Shown: positions 8,965 through 18,389 of the stretch, piece after piece
Layout of the letters: every line of letters begins with the position of its first letter
Numbering within the stretch: the stretch's first letter is position 1
Position numbers and translations under genes: made by a program
Notes under the pieces: generated by a model
The model's database searches: none
What the model was told of the DNA's origin: nothing
The model's input: the letters and a program-made list of their open reading frames with translations, nothing else
DNA from: Chryseobacterium daeguense DSM 19388
GTDB taxonomy: Bacteria; Bacteroidota; Bacteroidia; Flavobacteriales; Weeksellaceae
Length of the DNA stretch: 64,000 nt
Assembly: GCF_000430825.1 (NCBI RefSeq)
Contig: NZ_AUMT01000009.1
Location: 1 to 64,000, forward strand
Direction: 5' to 3'

Positions 8965-9549
8965 TTAAATGTTTTTTAAAATTTGTTTTACCAACTCTTC
9001 TACTGAAATGTTAGGATTTTGTTTTATAATTCTGTCTGCAAGCTTCTCGCTCATTCGTTTCGGGATACCCAAAACTTCTAATGCAGATAACGATTCTTCC
9101 TTGATTTTATTATTTACAAATGTAGAAATATTTTCCTCCGGATTGCTGAATTTCTGGACTTTATCTTTCAGGTCTACAATAATCCTTTCCGCGGTTTTTG
9201 CACCGATACCTTTGGCCTTTTGAATAAGCGCGCTGTTCTTTGAAAGTATGGCAGATGCGATCTCCTCAAGGCTTAAAGTGGACAATAAAATAAGCGCTGA
9301 AACGGCTCCTACTCCATTAACGCTTATTAACAAATTGAACATTTCTTTCTCTGAACGAGTGTTAAATCCAAACAATAAATGCGCGTCTTCCCTAATGATC
9401 TGCTGAATAAAAAGAAAGGTCTCCTGATTGGGAGCCAGGGTCTGTGAGGTCATTAAACTTATACCCACATAGTAACCAACTCCCTGTACGTTAATTACTG
9501 CGTAGGTAGGCGTAAGTTCCTGAACCAAGCCTTGTAGTGAAAATATCAT
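8965..9549 (-). CDS. ruvA: Holliday junction DNA helicase subunit RuvA
   Basis: DNA-binding subunit of the RuvAB branch-migration complex. It binds Holliday junctions as a tetramer and loads the RuvB motor. The 194-residue protein has the N-terminal OB domain (MIFSLQGLVQELTP), two helix-hairpin-helix motifs (VNGVGAVSAL and AKGIGAKTAERIIVDLKDK) and the C-terminal RuvB-contacting domain (SALEVLGIPKRMSEKLAD). It is the first gene of the ruvA-sprA transcript, three bases apart. Linkage of a repair gene to a secretion gene reflects conserved order rather than shared function (inference). A TATATTTG -7-like box lies upstream (9569-9576), without a clear TTG. Confidence 0.96.
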   Translation of the reverse strand: MIFSLQGLVQELTPTYAVINVQGVGYYVGISLMTSQTLAPNQETFLFIQQIIREDAHLLFGFNTRSEKEMFNLLISVNGVGAVSALILLSTLSLEEIASAILSKNSALIQKAKGIGAKTAERIIVDLKDKVQKFSNPEENISTFVNNKIKEESLSALEVLGIPKRMSEKLADRIIKQNPNISVEELVKQILKNI

Positions 9550-9669
9550 TATTAATTTTTAAAACTCCCAAATATAGTAATTTAAACTAATTAATATTTT
9601 CATTTCACATGAGAATGATTTTTAACTTAATTTTTATTGATCAAATTAAAATTTTCACATAAAAACAAA

Positions 9670-9690
9670 AGACTCCAAAATCTGGAGTCT
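9670..9690 (-). terminator. Terminator of HAD-phosphatase gene
   Basis: AGACTCCA (9670-9677) and TGGAGTCT (9683-9690) form a perfect 8-bp stem with a 5-nt loop. On the minus strand it is followed by TTTTGTTTTTA, so it ends leftward transcripts of the gene stopping at 9731. Confidence 0.8.
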
Positions 9691-9730
9691 TTATAAAATT
9701 ATTTATACTTTAAGCTTATTTAATTAAAAT

Positions 9731-10373
9731 TTAATTTAAAATAACCTCAACTTTAGAATAATCATTAATTGTAAGAAAACAGCCGTTATCCATAAGCTCT
9801 TCCTCTGAATGAGATGTGGTAATGCCTACCACTTTCATCCCGGCTTCTTTTGCCGCTTTCACTCCGCCTATGGAATCTTCCACAGCTACAGCATCTTTGT
9901 TTTCGACCTCTAGCTTTTCCAGTGTTTTCAGGAATATTTCAGGATCCGGTTTTCCTTTCATCACTTCAATTCCGCCGGTGATTTGCTGAAAATAACTTCC
10001 GATGTTTAGGTTTTTCAAAATAAAGTCAATACTGGAAGGAATTCCCATGGTGGCAAGTCCGGTTTTGATCTTATTCTGAGACAATTTTTGAAGAAACGGT
10101 GTTAATCCGTTCACCTCCTTTATATGTTCACGGTACAGGTTCTGATAGGTTTGTTCTTTTTAAATCGTGAACTTTCCCGTCCGGCAGATCATTTCCGAAA
10201 AAACGTATGATCATTTCATCCATCGTTCCGTGATTCTGGGCAGCGAAATTTTCAGGATCCATAGGAATTCCGTGTTCCTTCAAAAATACCATCCAAGCTT
10301 TTTCCTGAAACGGAATGTTGTCTACCAACGTTCCATCCATATCAAAAATAATGGCTTTATCATTAAACCTCAT
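9731..10373 (-). pseudogene. HAD-superfamily phosphatase/phosphoglucomutase, frameshifted
   Basis: Two adjoining reading frames together make one complete HAD family protein of about 214 residues, of the beta-phosphoglucomutase type. The N-terminal part (10373 to about 10162) has motif I DMDGTLVD with both aspartates and the cap region. The C-terminal part carries GLATMG, the motif III lysine in GKPDPEIF, and motif IV VEDSIGGV. The frames are joined by dropping one base from an A5 run on the coding strand (T5 at 10157-10161); the restored reading is DLKEQTYQNLYREHIKEVNG. With the extra base the first frame ends at a stop after ...NLSEPVP. It may be a true frameshift or a homopolymer sequencing error. 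Substrate is uncertain within this sugar-phosphate family. Confidence 0.85.
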
Positions 10374-10406
10374 CTTTTCAAAATTTGTGTGTTTTTTAGT
10401 AAAATT

Positions 10407-10439
10407 AAACCTTCAAGGTTTTAAAAACCCTGAAGATTT
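10407..10439. repeat. 33-bp REP-like palindrome, degenerate copy
   Basis: AAACCTTCAAGGTTTT followed by an inverted arm with two differences and the same overall 33-bp size as the palindromes at 52294, 52946 and 59080. It lies between maeB and the HAD gene. It may be a scattered REP of the family associated with the RAYT at 52338, or act as a weak transcription barrier. Confidence 0.5.
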
Positions 10440-10450
10440 GTATGTTTAAA

Positions 10451-12739
10451 TTATTTTTTCTTCTCTCTTCTCTGAGCATCAAGAACAGCTATTGTTGCCA
10501 GGTTTACGATCTCATCAACACTTGACCTCATCTGTAAAACATGAACAGGCTGTTTCAGTCCCATCAGGATAGGCCCGATCACCTGGGCAACTTTCATACC
10601 TCTGATGATTTTGTATGATAAATTCGCGCTTTCAAGGTTAGGGAAAATAAATGTATTGCCCGGTGTTGTTCCCAGTTTTGAGAAAGGATAATCACTCAAA
10701 TGATCTGCATTCATTGCAAAATCCGGCTGAATTTCCCCGTCTACAACCATTTTCGGATATTTTTCATGGAGGATGCTTACCGCTTTCGCCACTTTTTTCG
10801 ATGTATCAGAAATCGCAGCGAAGTTTTCAAATCCCAACATCGCAATTCTTGGTTCGATGGCAAAAGATTTCACTGTAAACTCCGCCATTTTAGCAATATT
10901 TACAAGATCTTCAGCCGTAGGATTCTGATTTACTGATGTATCTGCGAAGAAAATAGGTTTCTTTTCAGATAAAATCATCATCATTGCCGCTACTTTATCT
11001 ACACCTTTATCTTTTTCGATTACTTCTAAAACAGGTCTTAAAACCGATACATAATTCTTAGAAAAACCAACGATCAATCCGTCCGTATCACCATGTCTCA
11101 ACATTAATGGCCCGAAATAATCTCTCTGTCGAACGTATCTTTTTGCTTTGTACTCGTTCATGCCTTTTCTCTGACGAAGTTTCCAAAGAGTTTCCCTGTA
11201 TTTTTTCCTGTTTTCCTTTTGATCATCATCACTTGGATCGATAATCGGAACATCAAGATTGATTCCGAAACGCTCCATCTGCTCTTTGATGTACTGCTTG
11301 TTCCCCAAAAGGCTTGGATACGCAATTCCTTCTTCGTAAAGGATCTGTGCGGCTTTTAATACATTGTATTCTTCAGCATTTCCAAGAGTAATTCTTTTTG
11401 GATTTGCTTTTGCACGGCTCTGCATCATTCTTACCAGCTTTTCATCTCTTCCCATTCTGTCGAGAAGGCTGTTTTCGTATTCATCGAAATCAGTGATTGT
11501 TTTTCTGGCAATTCCGCTTTCAATGGCTGCTTTTGCCACTGCGCTTGAAACTTTAGTAATCAATCTGTTATCGAAAGGTTTAGGAATAAAATATTCTCTC
11601 CCGAATTGTAAATTCTGAACATTATAAGCTAAAATTACAGCTTCCGGAACCGGCTCTTTCGCCAGATCTGCAATAGCATGAACGGCTGCAAGCTTCATTT
11701 CTTCATTAATCCCTCTCGCCTGAACGTCCAATGCACCACGGAAAATGTAAGGAAACCCTAACACATTATTAACCTGGTTAGGATAATCACTTCTTCCTGT
11801 AGCCATGATGACATCTTTACGGGTCTCAAAGGCTAAATCGTAAGCAATTTCCGGATCCGGATTGGCCAGCGCAAAAACAATAGGATTTTCGTTCATGCTC
11901 AGCAACATTTCAGGGGTCATTACATTTCCTTTTGACAAGCCAATGAAAACATCTGAACCTTTTACGGCATCTTCCAACGTTTCAATATCAGTTTGAGCGA
12001 TGAAATCTAATTTTTCCGGGGTAAGATTTTCTCTTTTATGGTTGATAACTCCTTTACTGTCGCACATTAACACATTTTCTCTTTTTAACCCAAGAGAAAT
12101 ATAAAGGTTCGTACATGCTATAGCTGCTGCTCCTGCTCCGTTCACAACCATTTTCACCTCATCGATCTTTTTGTTTGCGATCTGAAGGGAGTTGATTAAA
12201 GCTGCAGCAGAGATAATAGCTGTACCGTGCTGATCATCGTGCATTAAAGGAATATCCAATTCTTCTTTTAATCTCTGTTCGATATAAAATGCTTCCGGCG
12301 CTTTAATATCTTCCAGGTTGATACCTCCGAAAGTAGGAGCAATACCTTTTACAATATCGATGAATTTATCAGGATCTTTTTCATTGATTTCAATATCAAA
12401 AACATTGATATCTGCAAAAATTTTAAACAAAAGTCCTTTTCCTTCCATTACAGGCTTTGAAGCCTCAGCACCAATATCTCCCAATCCCAGAACAGCTGTA
12501 CCATTTGAAATTACAGCTACCAGATTTCCTTTTCCTGTATAATCGTAAACCGTTTCCGGCTTGTCATGGATTTCCATACAAGGCACTGCAACCCCCGGAG
12601 AATACGCCAATGACAAATCTCTCTGAGATGAGTGCGGTTTTGAAGGGATCACTTCGATTTTTCCTTTAGGTTCCGCTTTATGATAATCTAACGCGGCCTG
12701 ATTAAAGTTCTTTTCGTCGCGGTGGGTTTTACTTGACAT
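10451..12739 (-). CDS. maeB: NADP-dependent malic enzyme
   Basis: Converts malate to pyruvate and CO2 with NADP as the expected cofactor, supplying pyruvate and NADPH. The 762-residue protein has the MaeB architecture: a malic enzyme catalytic and NAD(P)-binding part in the first ~420 residues (SLAYSPGVAVPC, HDDQHGTAIISAAAL, NGAGAAAIACTNLYI), then a phosphotransacetylase-like domain to the end, which in this family is regulatory rather than catalytic. The start MSSKTHRDEKNFNQAALDYH is typical of Bacteroidetes MaeB. It stands alone between the HAD pseudogene and the kinase-like gene with about 175 bp free upstream. Confidence 0.95.
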   Translation of the reverse strand: MSSKTHRDEKNFNQAALDYHKAEPKGKIEVIPSKPHSSQRDLSLAYSPGVAVPCMEIHDKPETVYDYTGKGNLVAVISNGTAVLGLGDIGAEASKPVMEGKGLLFKIFADINVFDIEINEKDPDKFIDIVKGIAPTFGGINLEDIKAPEAFYIEQRLKEELDIPLMHDDQHGTAIISAAALINSLQIANKKIDEVKMVVNGAGAAAIACTNLYISLGLKRENVLMCDSKGVINHKRENLTPEKLDFIAQTDIETLEDAVKGSDVFIGLSKGNVMTPEMLLSMNENPIVFALANPDPEIAYDLAFETRKDVIMATGRSDYPNQVNNVLGFPYIFRGALDVQARGINEEMKLAAVHAIADLAKEPVPEAVILAYNVQNLQFGREYFIPKPFDNRLITKVSSAVAKAAIESGIARKTITDFDEYENSLLDRMGRDEKLVRMMQSRAKANPKRITLGNAEEYNVLKAAQILYEEGIAYPSLLGNKQYIKEQMERFGINLDVPIIDPSDDDQKENRKKYRETLWKLRQRKGMNEYKAKRYVRQRDYFGPLMLRHGDTDGLIVGFSKNYVSVLRPVLEVIEKDKGVDKVAAMMMILSEKKPIFFADTSVNQNPTAEDLVNIAKMAEFTVKSFAIEPRIAMLGFENFAAISDTSKKVAKAVSILHEKYPKMVVDGEIQPDFAMNADHLSDYPFSKLGTTPGNTFIFPNLESANLSYKIIRGMKVAQVIGPILMGLKQPVHVLQMRSSVDEIVNLATIAVLDAQRREKKK

Positions 12740-12913
12740 AGAATTTTGTTTTTTTATTTATATATAGAAATTAATCTTGGATTATTTGTTTTTAACATTA
12801 AGAATTTTAAATACTAAAAGTAATATTGAGAATTTTGACAAGTCAAAATAATTAAGCTATATGCTTTGAACATTCAGTAATGTTAATTTAAAAATAGTCT
12901 CAAGTATATTTAT

Positions 12914-13762
12914 TTAAAGTATGTATTTAATATGGTAGTCCACTAAGCTTTCTATAGGTTTCTGCACAATCTGCCCTACATTAAGGTGAAGTTCCGCAGC
13001 TGCAGAACGTAAAATATCTTCGTAATAATAAGCGATGGAGCCGATAAAACTGATCTCGGCCGTTTTTGATTCCTCATACGGAAGCACCTGAAAATTGAAG
13101 AAACTGATCATCTCATCAAAAACCATTTTTTTGAAATACGGATGGTCTTTTCTTTCCACAACAAATTTGTTGAAGTTGGCAAGATAGGCATTTGGCCTGG
13201 AAGTATGATACATGTTTTTAAGTACCTCTTCAATGGAAGGGTTGTATACTTTCTGAAACTCTTCATGGAGATCCTGCGGAAGTTTCTGCATAAAAAATCT
13301 TCTGATGAGCTGTTTTCCAATGGAGCATCCGTTTCCGTCATCCATAAGGAAGCCTAACGAAGGTAGCTTCACCTTTAGGCTGGATCCGTCGAAATAGCAT
13401 GAATTGGAGCCTGTACCCAAAATACAGACTACGGCCGGTTTCCCGTTAAACGCCGCATAAGCTGCAGCCGTAAGATCTTCTTTAACGATAATTTCCGCTT
13501 TGCTGAAGAACTTTTGGAGCTCTCCTTCAATGATGGCACGGTTTGATGCCACTCCACACCCTGAACCGTAGAAAAACACTTTGGTTATAGAATTTTTAAC
13601 AGCACCCAGACTGATATTTTTTTCAATTTCGGGAACGATAAGTTCTGCTGCAATATTATTAGGATTGAAACCAATGGTTTCAGTTTTCAAAAAGACCTTA
13701 TGAAAGTCGTCCAGAATTACCCAATCACATTTTGTAGAGCCACCATCAACAATAGCAACCAT
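12914..13762 (-). CDS. BadF/BadG-type ATPase, likely N-acetylglucosamine kinase
   Basis: Member of the BadF/BadG/BcrA/BcrD ATPase family, the same fold as mammalian N-acetylglucosamine kinase. The 282-residue protein begins with the phosphate-binding loop VAIVDGGSTKCDW and has the second nucleotide-binding segment CILGTGSNSCYFDG. The downstream DDGNGCSIGKQLI segment fits the single-domain kinase branch rather than the benzoyl-CoA reductase subunits, which are longer and Cys-bearing. Probable role: phosphorylation of an amino sugar salvaged from cell wall or environment (inference). It is separated from maeB by about 175 bp and is probably transcribed on its own. Confidence 0.8.
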   Translation of the reverse strand: MVAIVDGGSTKCDWVILDDFHKVFLKTETIGFNPNNIAAELIVPEIEKNISLGAVKNSITKVFFYGSGCGVASNRAIIEGELQKFFSKAEIIVKEDLTAAAYAAFNGKPAVVCILGTGSNSCYFDGSSLKVKLPSLGFLMDDGNGCSIGKQLIRRFFMQKLPQDLHEEFQKVYNPSIEEVLKNMYHTSRPNAYLANFNKFVVERKDHPYFKKMVFDEMISFFNFQVLPYEESKTAEISFIGSIAYYYEDILRSAAAELHLNVGQIVQKPIESLVDYHIKYIL

Positions 13763-13847
13763 ATTTTAGATTTTAGTTTAAGGATGCTAAATTATGAATT
13801 TATCTTTAAACAGCCTTTACAAACAAAGCGGAAGCTGTCTAAAATCA

Positions 13848-14162
13848 TTAGTGTTTAATTTCATTTTTCTTTTGATTGAATTGTATTAACCAATCTTCTA
13901 TTTCATCTTCAAGATATGAAGTCTGAATGATCATTGCATTAATAAAATCATCGGGTACGGGTTCATTGGTAGAATTCTCAAGGTTCCAAAGCTCATCGGA
14001 CATATTTTCGTATTCTGAATAGACTCTTTTGAATCGGGAATTTTCTCTCTCAAGAGCTTCAATATTTTTCTGCTGAAGCTGAAATTTTCTGTATTTGTTT
14101 TGACGTTTCATACAAATATTATTATAAGTGTGCGTAAAATGTTTTTGATCGTATGTTTTCAA
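13848..14162 (-). CDS. Hypothetical small charged helical protein
   Basis: I do not recognise a family. The 104-residue frame is rich in Lys, Glu, Gln and Asn and predicted to be mostly helical, with a heptad-like stretch (QLQQKNIEALERENSRFKR) that could form a short coiled coil. No signal peptide or membrane segment is seen. The second methionine (14111, MKRQNKYRKFQLQ) is the more plausible start, giving 87 residues, since the preceding 17 residues look unstructured. It lies between the kinase-like gene and the divergently read GtrA gene. Confidence 0.6.
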   Translation of the reverse strand: MKTYDQKHFTHTYNNICMKRQNKYRKFQLQQKNIEALERENSRFKRVYSEYENMSDELWNLENSTNEPVPDDFINAMIIQTSYLEDEIEDWLIQFNQKKNEIKH

Positions 14163-14317
14163 TCAGGGCGTACAAGATAGAAAAACCATCAACACAAATA
14201 GTTGAAAATGAATTTATTATCAGGTGAAATTTGCATCATTCCGAAAACTAAATTTAGAAATTATTTTGAATCTAAAAAAATTTTTAACATCTTTTTTTAC
14301 GGTTTAACATATAGTTA

Positions 14318-14325
14318 TAAATTTG
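14318..14325 (+). promoter_or_regulatory. Possible -7 box of the GtrA operon
   Basis: TAAATTTG matches TAnnTTTG and ends 18 bases before the GtrA ATG. The expected -33 position shows only a T-run, so this is a weak call. Confidence 0.3.
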
Positions 14326-14343
14326 CATGTCATATCATATTGA

Positions 14344-14802
14344 ATGAGAGAAATACTAATACGCCAGAAACAAGTTTTGTTCTTCATCATCGCGGGAGGG
14401 CTCAGCGCCGTTGTAGAAATAGGAAGCTTCAAGGTTTTCAGCACGTGTCTTCCCCAGTTCTTTCCCCGGGAGATGAACTTCCACGGAATCCATTATCCGC
14501 TGAGTAATATTTTCTCTACAAGCTGCGGAATTATTACCAATTATTTCCTGAGCATCTGGTTTGTATTTGAAAGAGGAAAACACTCCAAAAGAAGAGAGTT
14601 TGCTTATTTCATGATGGTGTCCTTTATTTCCACTTTACTGAGCCTTGGCTTTTTCCAGGTTTTTTACAGCTATGTTTTTAAGGATAATATAGATCTTGTG
14701 ATTTATACTTTAAGTCCGGAAATGATCAGTAAGATCGCTGCGATTCTTCTGGTCTCCATTCTTAATTATTCTGTAAAGAAAAAGGTAATTTTTAACGGAT
14801 AA
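14344..14802 (+). CDS. GtrA family membrane protein
   Basis: Small polytopic protein of the GtrA family, whose members help flip or transfer lipid-linked sugars at the inner membrane. The 152 residues hold about four membrane segments: VLFFIIAGGLSAVVEIGSF at the N-terminus, the IFSTSCGIITNYFLSIWFVF segment with the family's N-Y-F-L-S-xx-WVF-like sequence, a third stretch from about residue 85 and a C-terminal hydrophobic helix. The C-terminal basic tail SVKKKVIFNG is typical. The acyltransferase gene follows after three bases, suggesting one transcript for envelope lipid or glycolipid work (inference). Confidence 0.85.
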   Translation: MREILIRQKQVLFFIIAGGLSAVVEIGSFKVFSTCLPQFFPREMNFHGIHYPLSNIFSTSCGIITNYFLSIWFVFERGKHSKRREFAYFMMVSFISTLLSLGFFQVFYSYVFKDNIDLVIYTLSPEMISKIAAILLVSILNYSVKKKVIFNG

Positions 14803-14805
14803 GCT

Positions 14806-15534
14806 GTGACTAAAGTTTTAAATTATCTCTGGAGATTCTGGCTTTTGCTGCTGGCCTTTGTATTTACGGTACTTTTCGGAATACCGGTTTATATTTTATC
14901 ATTTAGTAAAAAACATTATAAATACGCTTATAAATTCATCAGATTCTGGAGCTACTTCATTTTTTACGGAATGGGACTGCGGTATGAGCTTACCAGACTT
15001 TCCGATCAGATGCCAGATAAAAACCAGCAGTATGTTTTTATTTCGAACCATACTTCGATCATGGATATTATGCTGATGTGTATTCTGTGTTCGGAGCACC
15101 CCGTCTGTTTTGTAGGAAAAAAAGAACTGGTAAAAATCCCGATTTTCGGAACCATATATAAAAGAATCTGTGTGATGGTAGACCGCAGCAGTGCAAGAAG
15201 CCGCGCCGATGTCTACCGAAGATGCGCAGAAAAAATGGAGGAAGGAAACAGCATTGTAATTTTCCCCGAAGGCGGAGTTCCGGATGACACTTCTGTTATT
15301 TTAGATGAATTCAAAGATGGTGCTTTCACCTTATCTTCCAAGCATAATTCGCCAATTGTAATCTTTACTTTTATAGGTTTAAAGGAAATTTTTCCGTTTG
15401 ATAATTCAAAAGGTTATCCGGGTAAAGTAAAAGTGTTTTTTAATGGTATTTTATCCCCTTCTGAATCCATTAAAGAGCTTAAAGCAGAAGCTTTTTCCGA
15501 AATAAAAAAAACATTGACGAAACACCATAATTAA
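14806..15534 (+). CDS. 1-acyl-glycerol-3-phosphate acyltransferase family protein
   Basis: PlsC-like acyltransferase that transfers an acyl chain to a lysophospholipid or related acceptor at the inner membrane. The 242-residue protein has an N-terminal membrane helix, the catalytic NHTSIMD motif (H82 and D87 of the H-x4-D pair) and the glycerophosphate-binding FPEG motif at 153-156. The start is a GTG three bases after the GtrA stop, so the two are translationally close. It may be the housekeeping PlsC or an acyltransferase for other envelope lipids; the sequence alone does not decide. Confidence 0.88.
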   Translation: MTKVLNYLWRFWLLLLAFVFTVLFGIPVYILSFSKKHYKYAYKFIRFWSYFIFYGMGLRYELTRLSDQMPDKNQQYVFISNHTSIMDIMLMCILCSEHPVCFVGKKELVKIPIFGTIYKRICVMVDRSSARSRADVYRRCAEKMEEGNSIVIFPEGGVPDDTSVILDEFKDGAFTLSSKHNSPIVIFTFIGLKEIFPFDNSKGYPGKVKVFFNGILSPSESIKELKAEAFSEIKKTLTKHHN

Positions 15535-15577
15535 AAGAAATAATAATATATTTGTTTTCAACAATTATCAATAATTT

Positions 15578-17338
15578 ATGGATTCTAATCAACAGACCAA
15601 ATGGTCACAATTCCTATCCTTAATAGTCGTTTTCTTTTTCTGGGGTTTTGTAGCCGCCAGTAATGATATATTAATCCCTGTATTCAAAAAATGGTTCGTC
15701 CTTTCTCAGGTACAGAGCCAGCTTGTAGCATGGGCATTTTATGTCGCCTATTTTGTGGGGTCAGTCATTTTCTTTATTATCTCTTTAAAAAGTGATATCC
15801 TTCAGAAATTCGGTTATAAGAAAACGCTTGCAGTAGGTTTGGGGCTATCCGCTTTCGGAGCATTTTTATTTGTTCCTGCGGCTGCAGCAGCAAATTTCTG
15901 GTTTTTCTTAACGGCATTGTTTATTGTAGGTCTTGGTTTTTCTGTACAGCAGATCGTTGCAAACCCGCTTGCCATTAAAATGGGAAGTCCGCAAACGGGA
16001 GCTCACCGTCTTACTTTAGCCGGCGGAGTAAATTCCCTTGGAACCACCATTGGGCCGATCCTTGTAGGAATTGCCCTTTTCGGGATGGGAGACAAAAATG
16101 AATCCAAAGCACCAGATCCTAACTTATCTAAAATAGAAGTCGTAAAAAATGAATTTATTGCTCATAAAGAAGAGCTTTCCAAAAATATTATTGCCCTGAA
16201 AAAAGACACTCAGGATGATCCGGTAAAAGTAAGAGAGGTAATTTCTACTATTGGAAAAAACATTTCCGACATTGATGCTCAGGTAGCACAGATCGATCAG
16301 AATCTGGCAAACGCTGAGGCCCAGATTGATACTTATTCTAAAAATTTAGGTGAAATAAAACAGCGTTCCAGCAATATCAATTACCCGATAGAATTTGTAA
16401 AAGATAACCTGAAAATGGTTAAAGTCCCATTTATTGTTTTGGGAGTTGCATTTATTCTGGTAGCGATTTTCATGTTGTTCTCAAAAATTGAAGATCCGGC
16501 AAAGGAAGAAGAAGCAGAATTGGAACAAGGCTCTTCAAAGTTCAGTGTTTTCTCTTATCCTCAGCTTTATTTGGGAATGCTTGCCATTTTCCTATATGTA
16601 GGAGTGGAGGTTTCTATCATCAGTAATCTTCCGGCATTGCTTCACACGAAGGAGTTCGGAGGAGTTTTGGAGCATAATATTGCGCCGTTTGTTTCTTTAT
16701 ATTGGGGAAGTTTAATGATCGGAAGATGGAACGGCAGTATCAATGTTTTCAATATTTCTAATGCTACTAACCTTATTCTGAAATTTGTAGTTCCTTTTAT
16801 CGCGTTTGGAATTATCATTGTTGCCAATGAATTAAGCGGCAAGGATGTTTCATCTTTCTATATTTATGCGATATGGATTATTGCATTTATCATTATGAGC
16901 TTTATCGGAGGTAAAAATGCAGGTAAAACGCTAATGATATTCGGAATTGCAGGCGTTGTAATGATGTTCTTAGGTTTGATCTATCCTGACAAGGAAATTG
17001 CAAAATACTTCTTTATTTCAGGGGGCCTTTTCTGCTCTATCATGTGGCCTTCAATTTTCGACCTTGCTATTGCAGGACTGGGAAAAAACACAGGAAAAGC
17101 GTCATCTTTTTTAGTAATGATGATTCTGGGCGGGGGTATCATACCACTAATCCAGGGATGGCTTTGTGATTTTGATAAAACAAGTCCGGAGGGAATTATG
17201 GGTATTACGTGGACGCATTTTTCATACGTGATCCCAATTATCTGTTTTGTGTATCTAGCGTTTTATGGTTTTATCACTCCTAAAATATTGAAGAAACAAG
17301 GTGTACAAGTTGAAGAATCAAATGGTGGCGGGCATTAA
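15578..17338 (+). CDS. Sugar MFS transporter (FucP/GluP type) with a soluble insert
   Basis: Major facilitator transporter of the fucose/glucose-galactose permease group, probably a sugar:proton symporter of the inner membrane. The first six helices carry VFFFWGFVAASNDILIPVF and the FSVQQIVANPLA segment typical of this group. It is 586 residues long, about 100-150 more than usual. The excess is a charged, Gln/Lys-rich segment at roughly residues 170-270 that reads as a coiled coil and sits between the two six-helix halves, in the central cytoplasmic loop. The DUF3810 gene overlaps its end. It may move a sugar linked to the nearby kinase or envelope genes, but the substrate cannot be told. Confidence 0.88.
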   Translation: MDSNQQTKWSQFLSLIVVFFFWGFVAASNDILIPVFKKWFVLSQVQSQLVAWAFYVAYFVGSVIFFIISLKSDILQKFGYKKTLAVGLGLSAFGAFLFVPAAAAANFWFFLTALFIVGLGFSVQQIVANPLAIKMGSPQTGAHRLTLAGGVNSLGTTIGPILVGIALFGMGDKNESKAPDPNLSKIEVVKNEFIAHKEELSKNIIALKKDTQDDPVKVREVISTIGKNISDIDAQVAQIDQNLANAEAQIDTYSKNLGEIKQRSSNINYPIEFVKDNLKMVKVPFIVLGVAFILVAIFMLFSKIEDPAKEEEAELEQGSSKFSVFSYPQLYLGMLAIFLYVGVEVSIISNLPALLHTKEFGGVLEHNIAPFVSLYWGSLMIGRWNGSINVFNISNATNLILKFVVPFIAFGIIIVANELSGKDVSSFYIYAIWIIAFIIMSFIGGKNAGKTLMIFGIAGVVMMFLGLIYPDKEIAKYFFISGGLFCSIMWPSIFDLAIAGLGKNTGKASSFLVMMILGGGIIPLIQGWLCDFDKTSPEGIMGITWTHFSYVIPIICFVYLAFYGFITPKILKKQGVQVEESNGGGH

Positions 17339-18389
17339 TAAAAAAATAACATATAAGAAAAGATTTTGGGCGGGTTTATTACTTGCCCAATTTCTTTTGT
17401 TTTATATATTCTCAAAATCCGGAATGGTTATTTCTTTTTTTGAATCTTTTTTTGAAGTTCAGAAAAAAATCCACCGGATCATATTTTCATGGATTCCCTT
17501 TTCTTTTGGGGACATCCTTTATATTTTGCTGGGTATTCTCCTTTTGGGGCTCATCATTAAATCTTTTAAAAAAACAAGCAGGAAATCTTCTTTGTTAAGA
17601 ATTCTTATTACCGTTAATATCTTTTATTTTATTTACCAGATATTTTGGGGAATGCTGTATTTCCAGGTTCCGATTATTAAAAAATTATCCAGACAGGAAG
17701 AACCAACAATTGCAAAAGCAAAAGTTCTGGCTTTAAAATATCTGGCCAAATGCAAAGAAACACGAAAAAGTGTACAGGAAGATCACCGCGGAGTCTTCAT
17801 AGTAACCGATCTACGAACTATCCAGCAGGAAATACTCGCTCAGCAAGCCAGACTTCCGAAGTACATTTCGGATAAAAAAGCACCTCAAATCAACTCTTTT
17901 AAGCCCAGCGTATTTAAAAACATTATGAGCTACACCGGCATCCTAGGATATTACAATCCTTTTACTGCAGAGGCGCAGTATAATTCGGAATTACCCGGCA
18001 CTTATATTCCTTTTACTACAGCCCACGAAAGCTCACACCAGCTTGGCTTTGCAAGAGAGCAGGAAGCGAATTTTATTGGCTATTTAACAGGTATTAATTC
18101 AAAAAATTATGAGTTACGATACAGCACTGAATATTTTACATTAAAAAGTCTTCTTAATTTCATTGTAGATGAAGATCCTGAGTTCGTAAAATCTGTATTG
18201 AAAAACTATTCTGCAGAAATGAAAAGAGACCGATTTAACGAAAAAAATTTCGTTTTGAGTCATCAGGGCTGGCTGGATGAATTTTTCGGTTTCACAAATA
18301 ACCTGTTTTTAAAAGGAAATCAGCAGGAAGGATCCGTTACATACTCCTATTTTATAGATCTTCTTCTTAATTATGAGGAGATTAAATAA
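17322..18389 (+). CDS. DUF3810 family membrane protein, putative zinc peptidase
   Basis: Membrane-anchored protein of the DUF3810 family. Two to three hydrophobic segments lie in the first ~120 residues, followed by a soluble domain. The sequence TAHESSHQLGF includes an HExxH motif (H235, E236, H239), a typical zinc-metalloprotease signature, followed by an acidic REQEANFIGYL stretch that could supply the third ligand. Catalysis has not been shown for this family as far as I know. I chose the ATG at 17322 (355 residues), which overlaps the transporter by 17 bp; an upstream frame start at 17301 would overlap further. Probably translationally coupled to the transporter. Confidence 0.8.
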   Translation: MVAGINKKITYKKRFWAGLLLAQFLLFYIFSKSGMVISFFESFFEVQKKIHRIIFSWIPFSFGDILYILLGILLLGLIIKSFKKTSRKSSLLRILITVNIFYFIYQIFWGMLYFQVPIIKKLSRQEEPTIAKAKVLALKYLAKCKETRKSVQEDHRGVFIVTDLRTIQQEILAQQARLPKYISDKKAPQINSFKPSVFKNIMSYTGILGYYNPFTAEAQYNSELPGTYIPFTTAHESSHQLGFAREQEANFIGYLTGINSKNYELRYSTEYFTLKSLLNFIVDEDPEFVKSVLKNYSAEMKRDRFNEKNFVLSHQGWLDEFFGFTNNLFLKGNQQEGSVTYSYFIDLLLNYEEIK

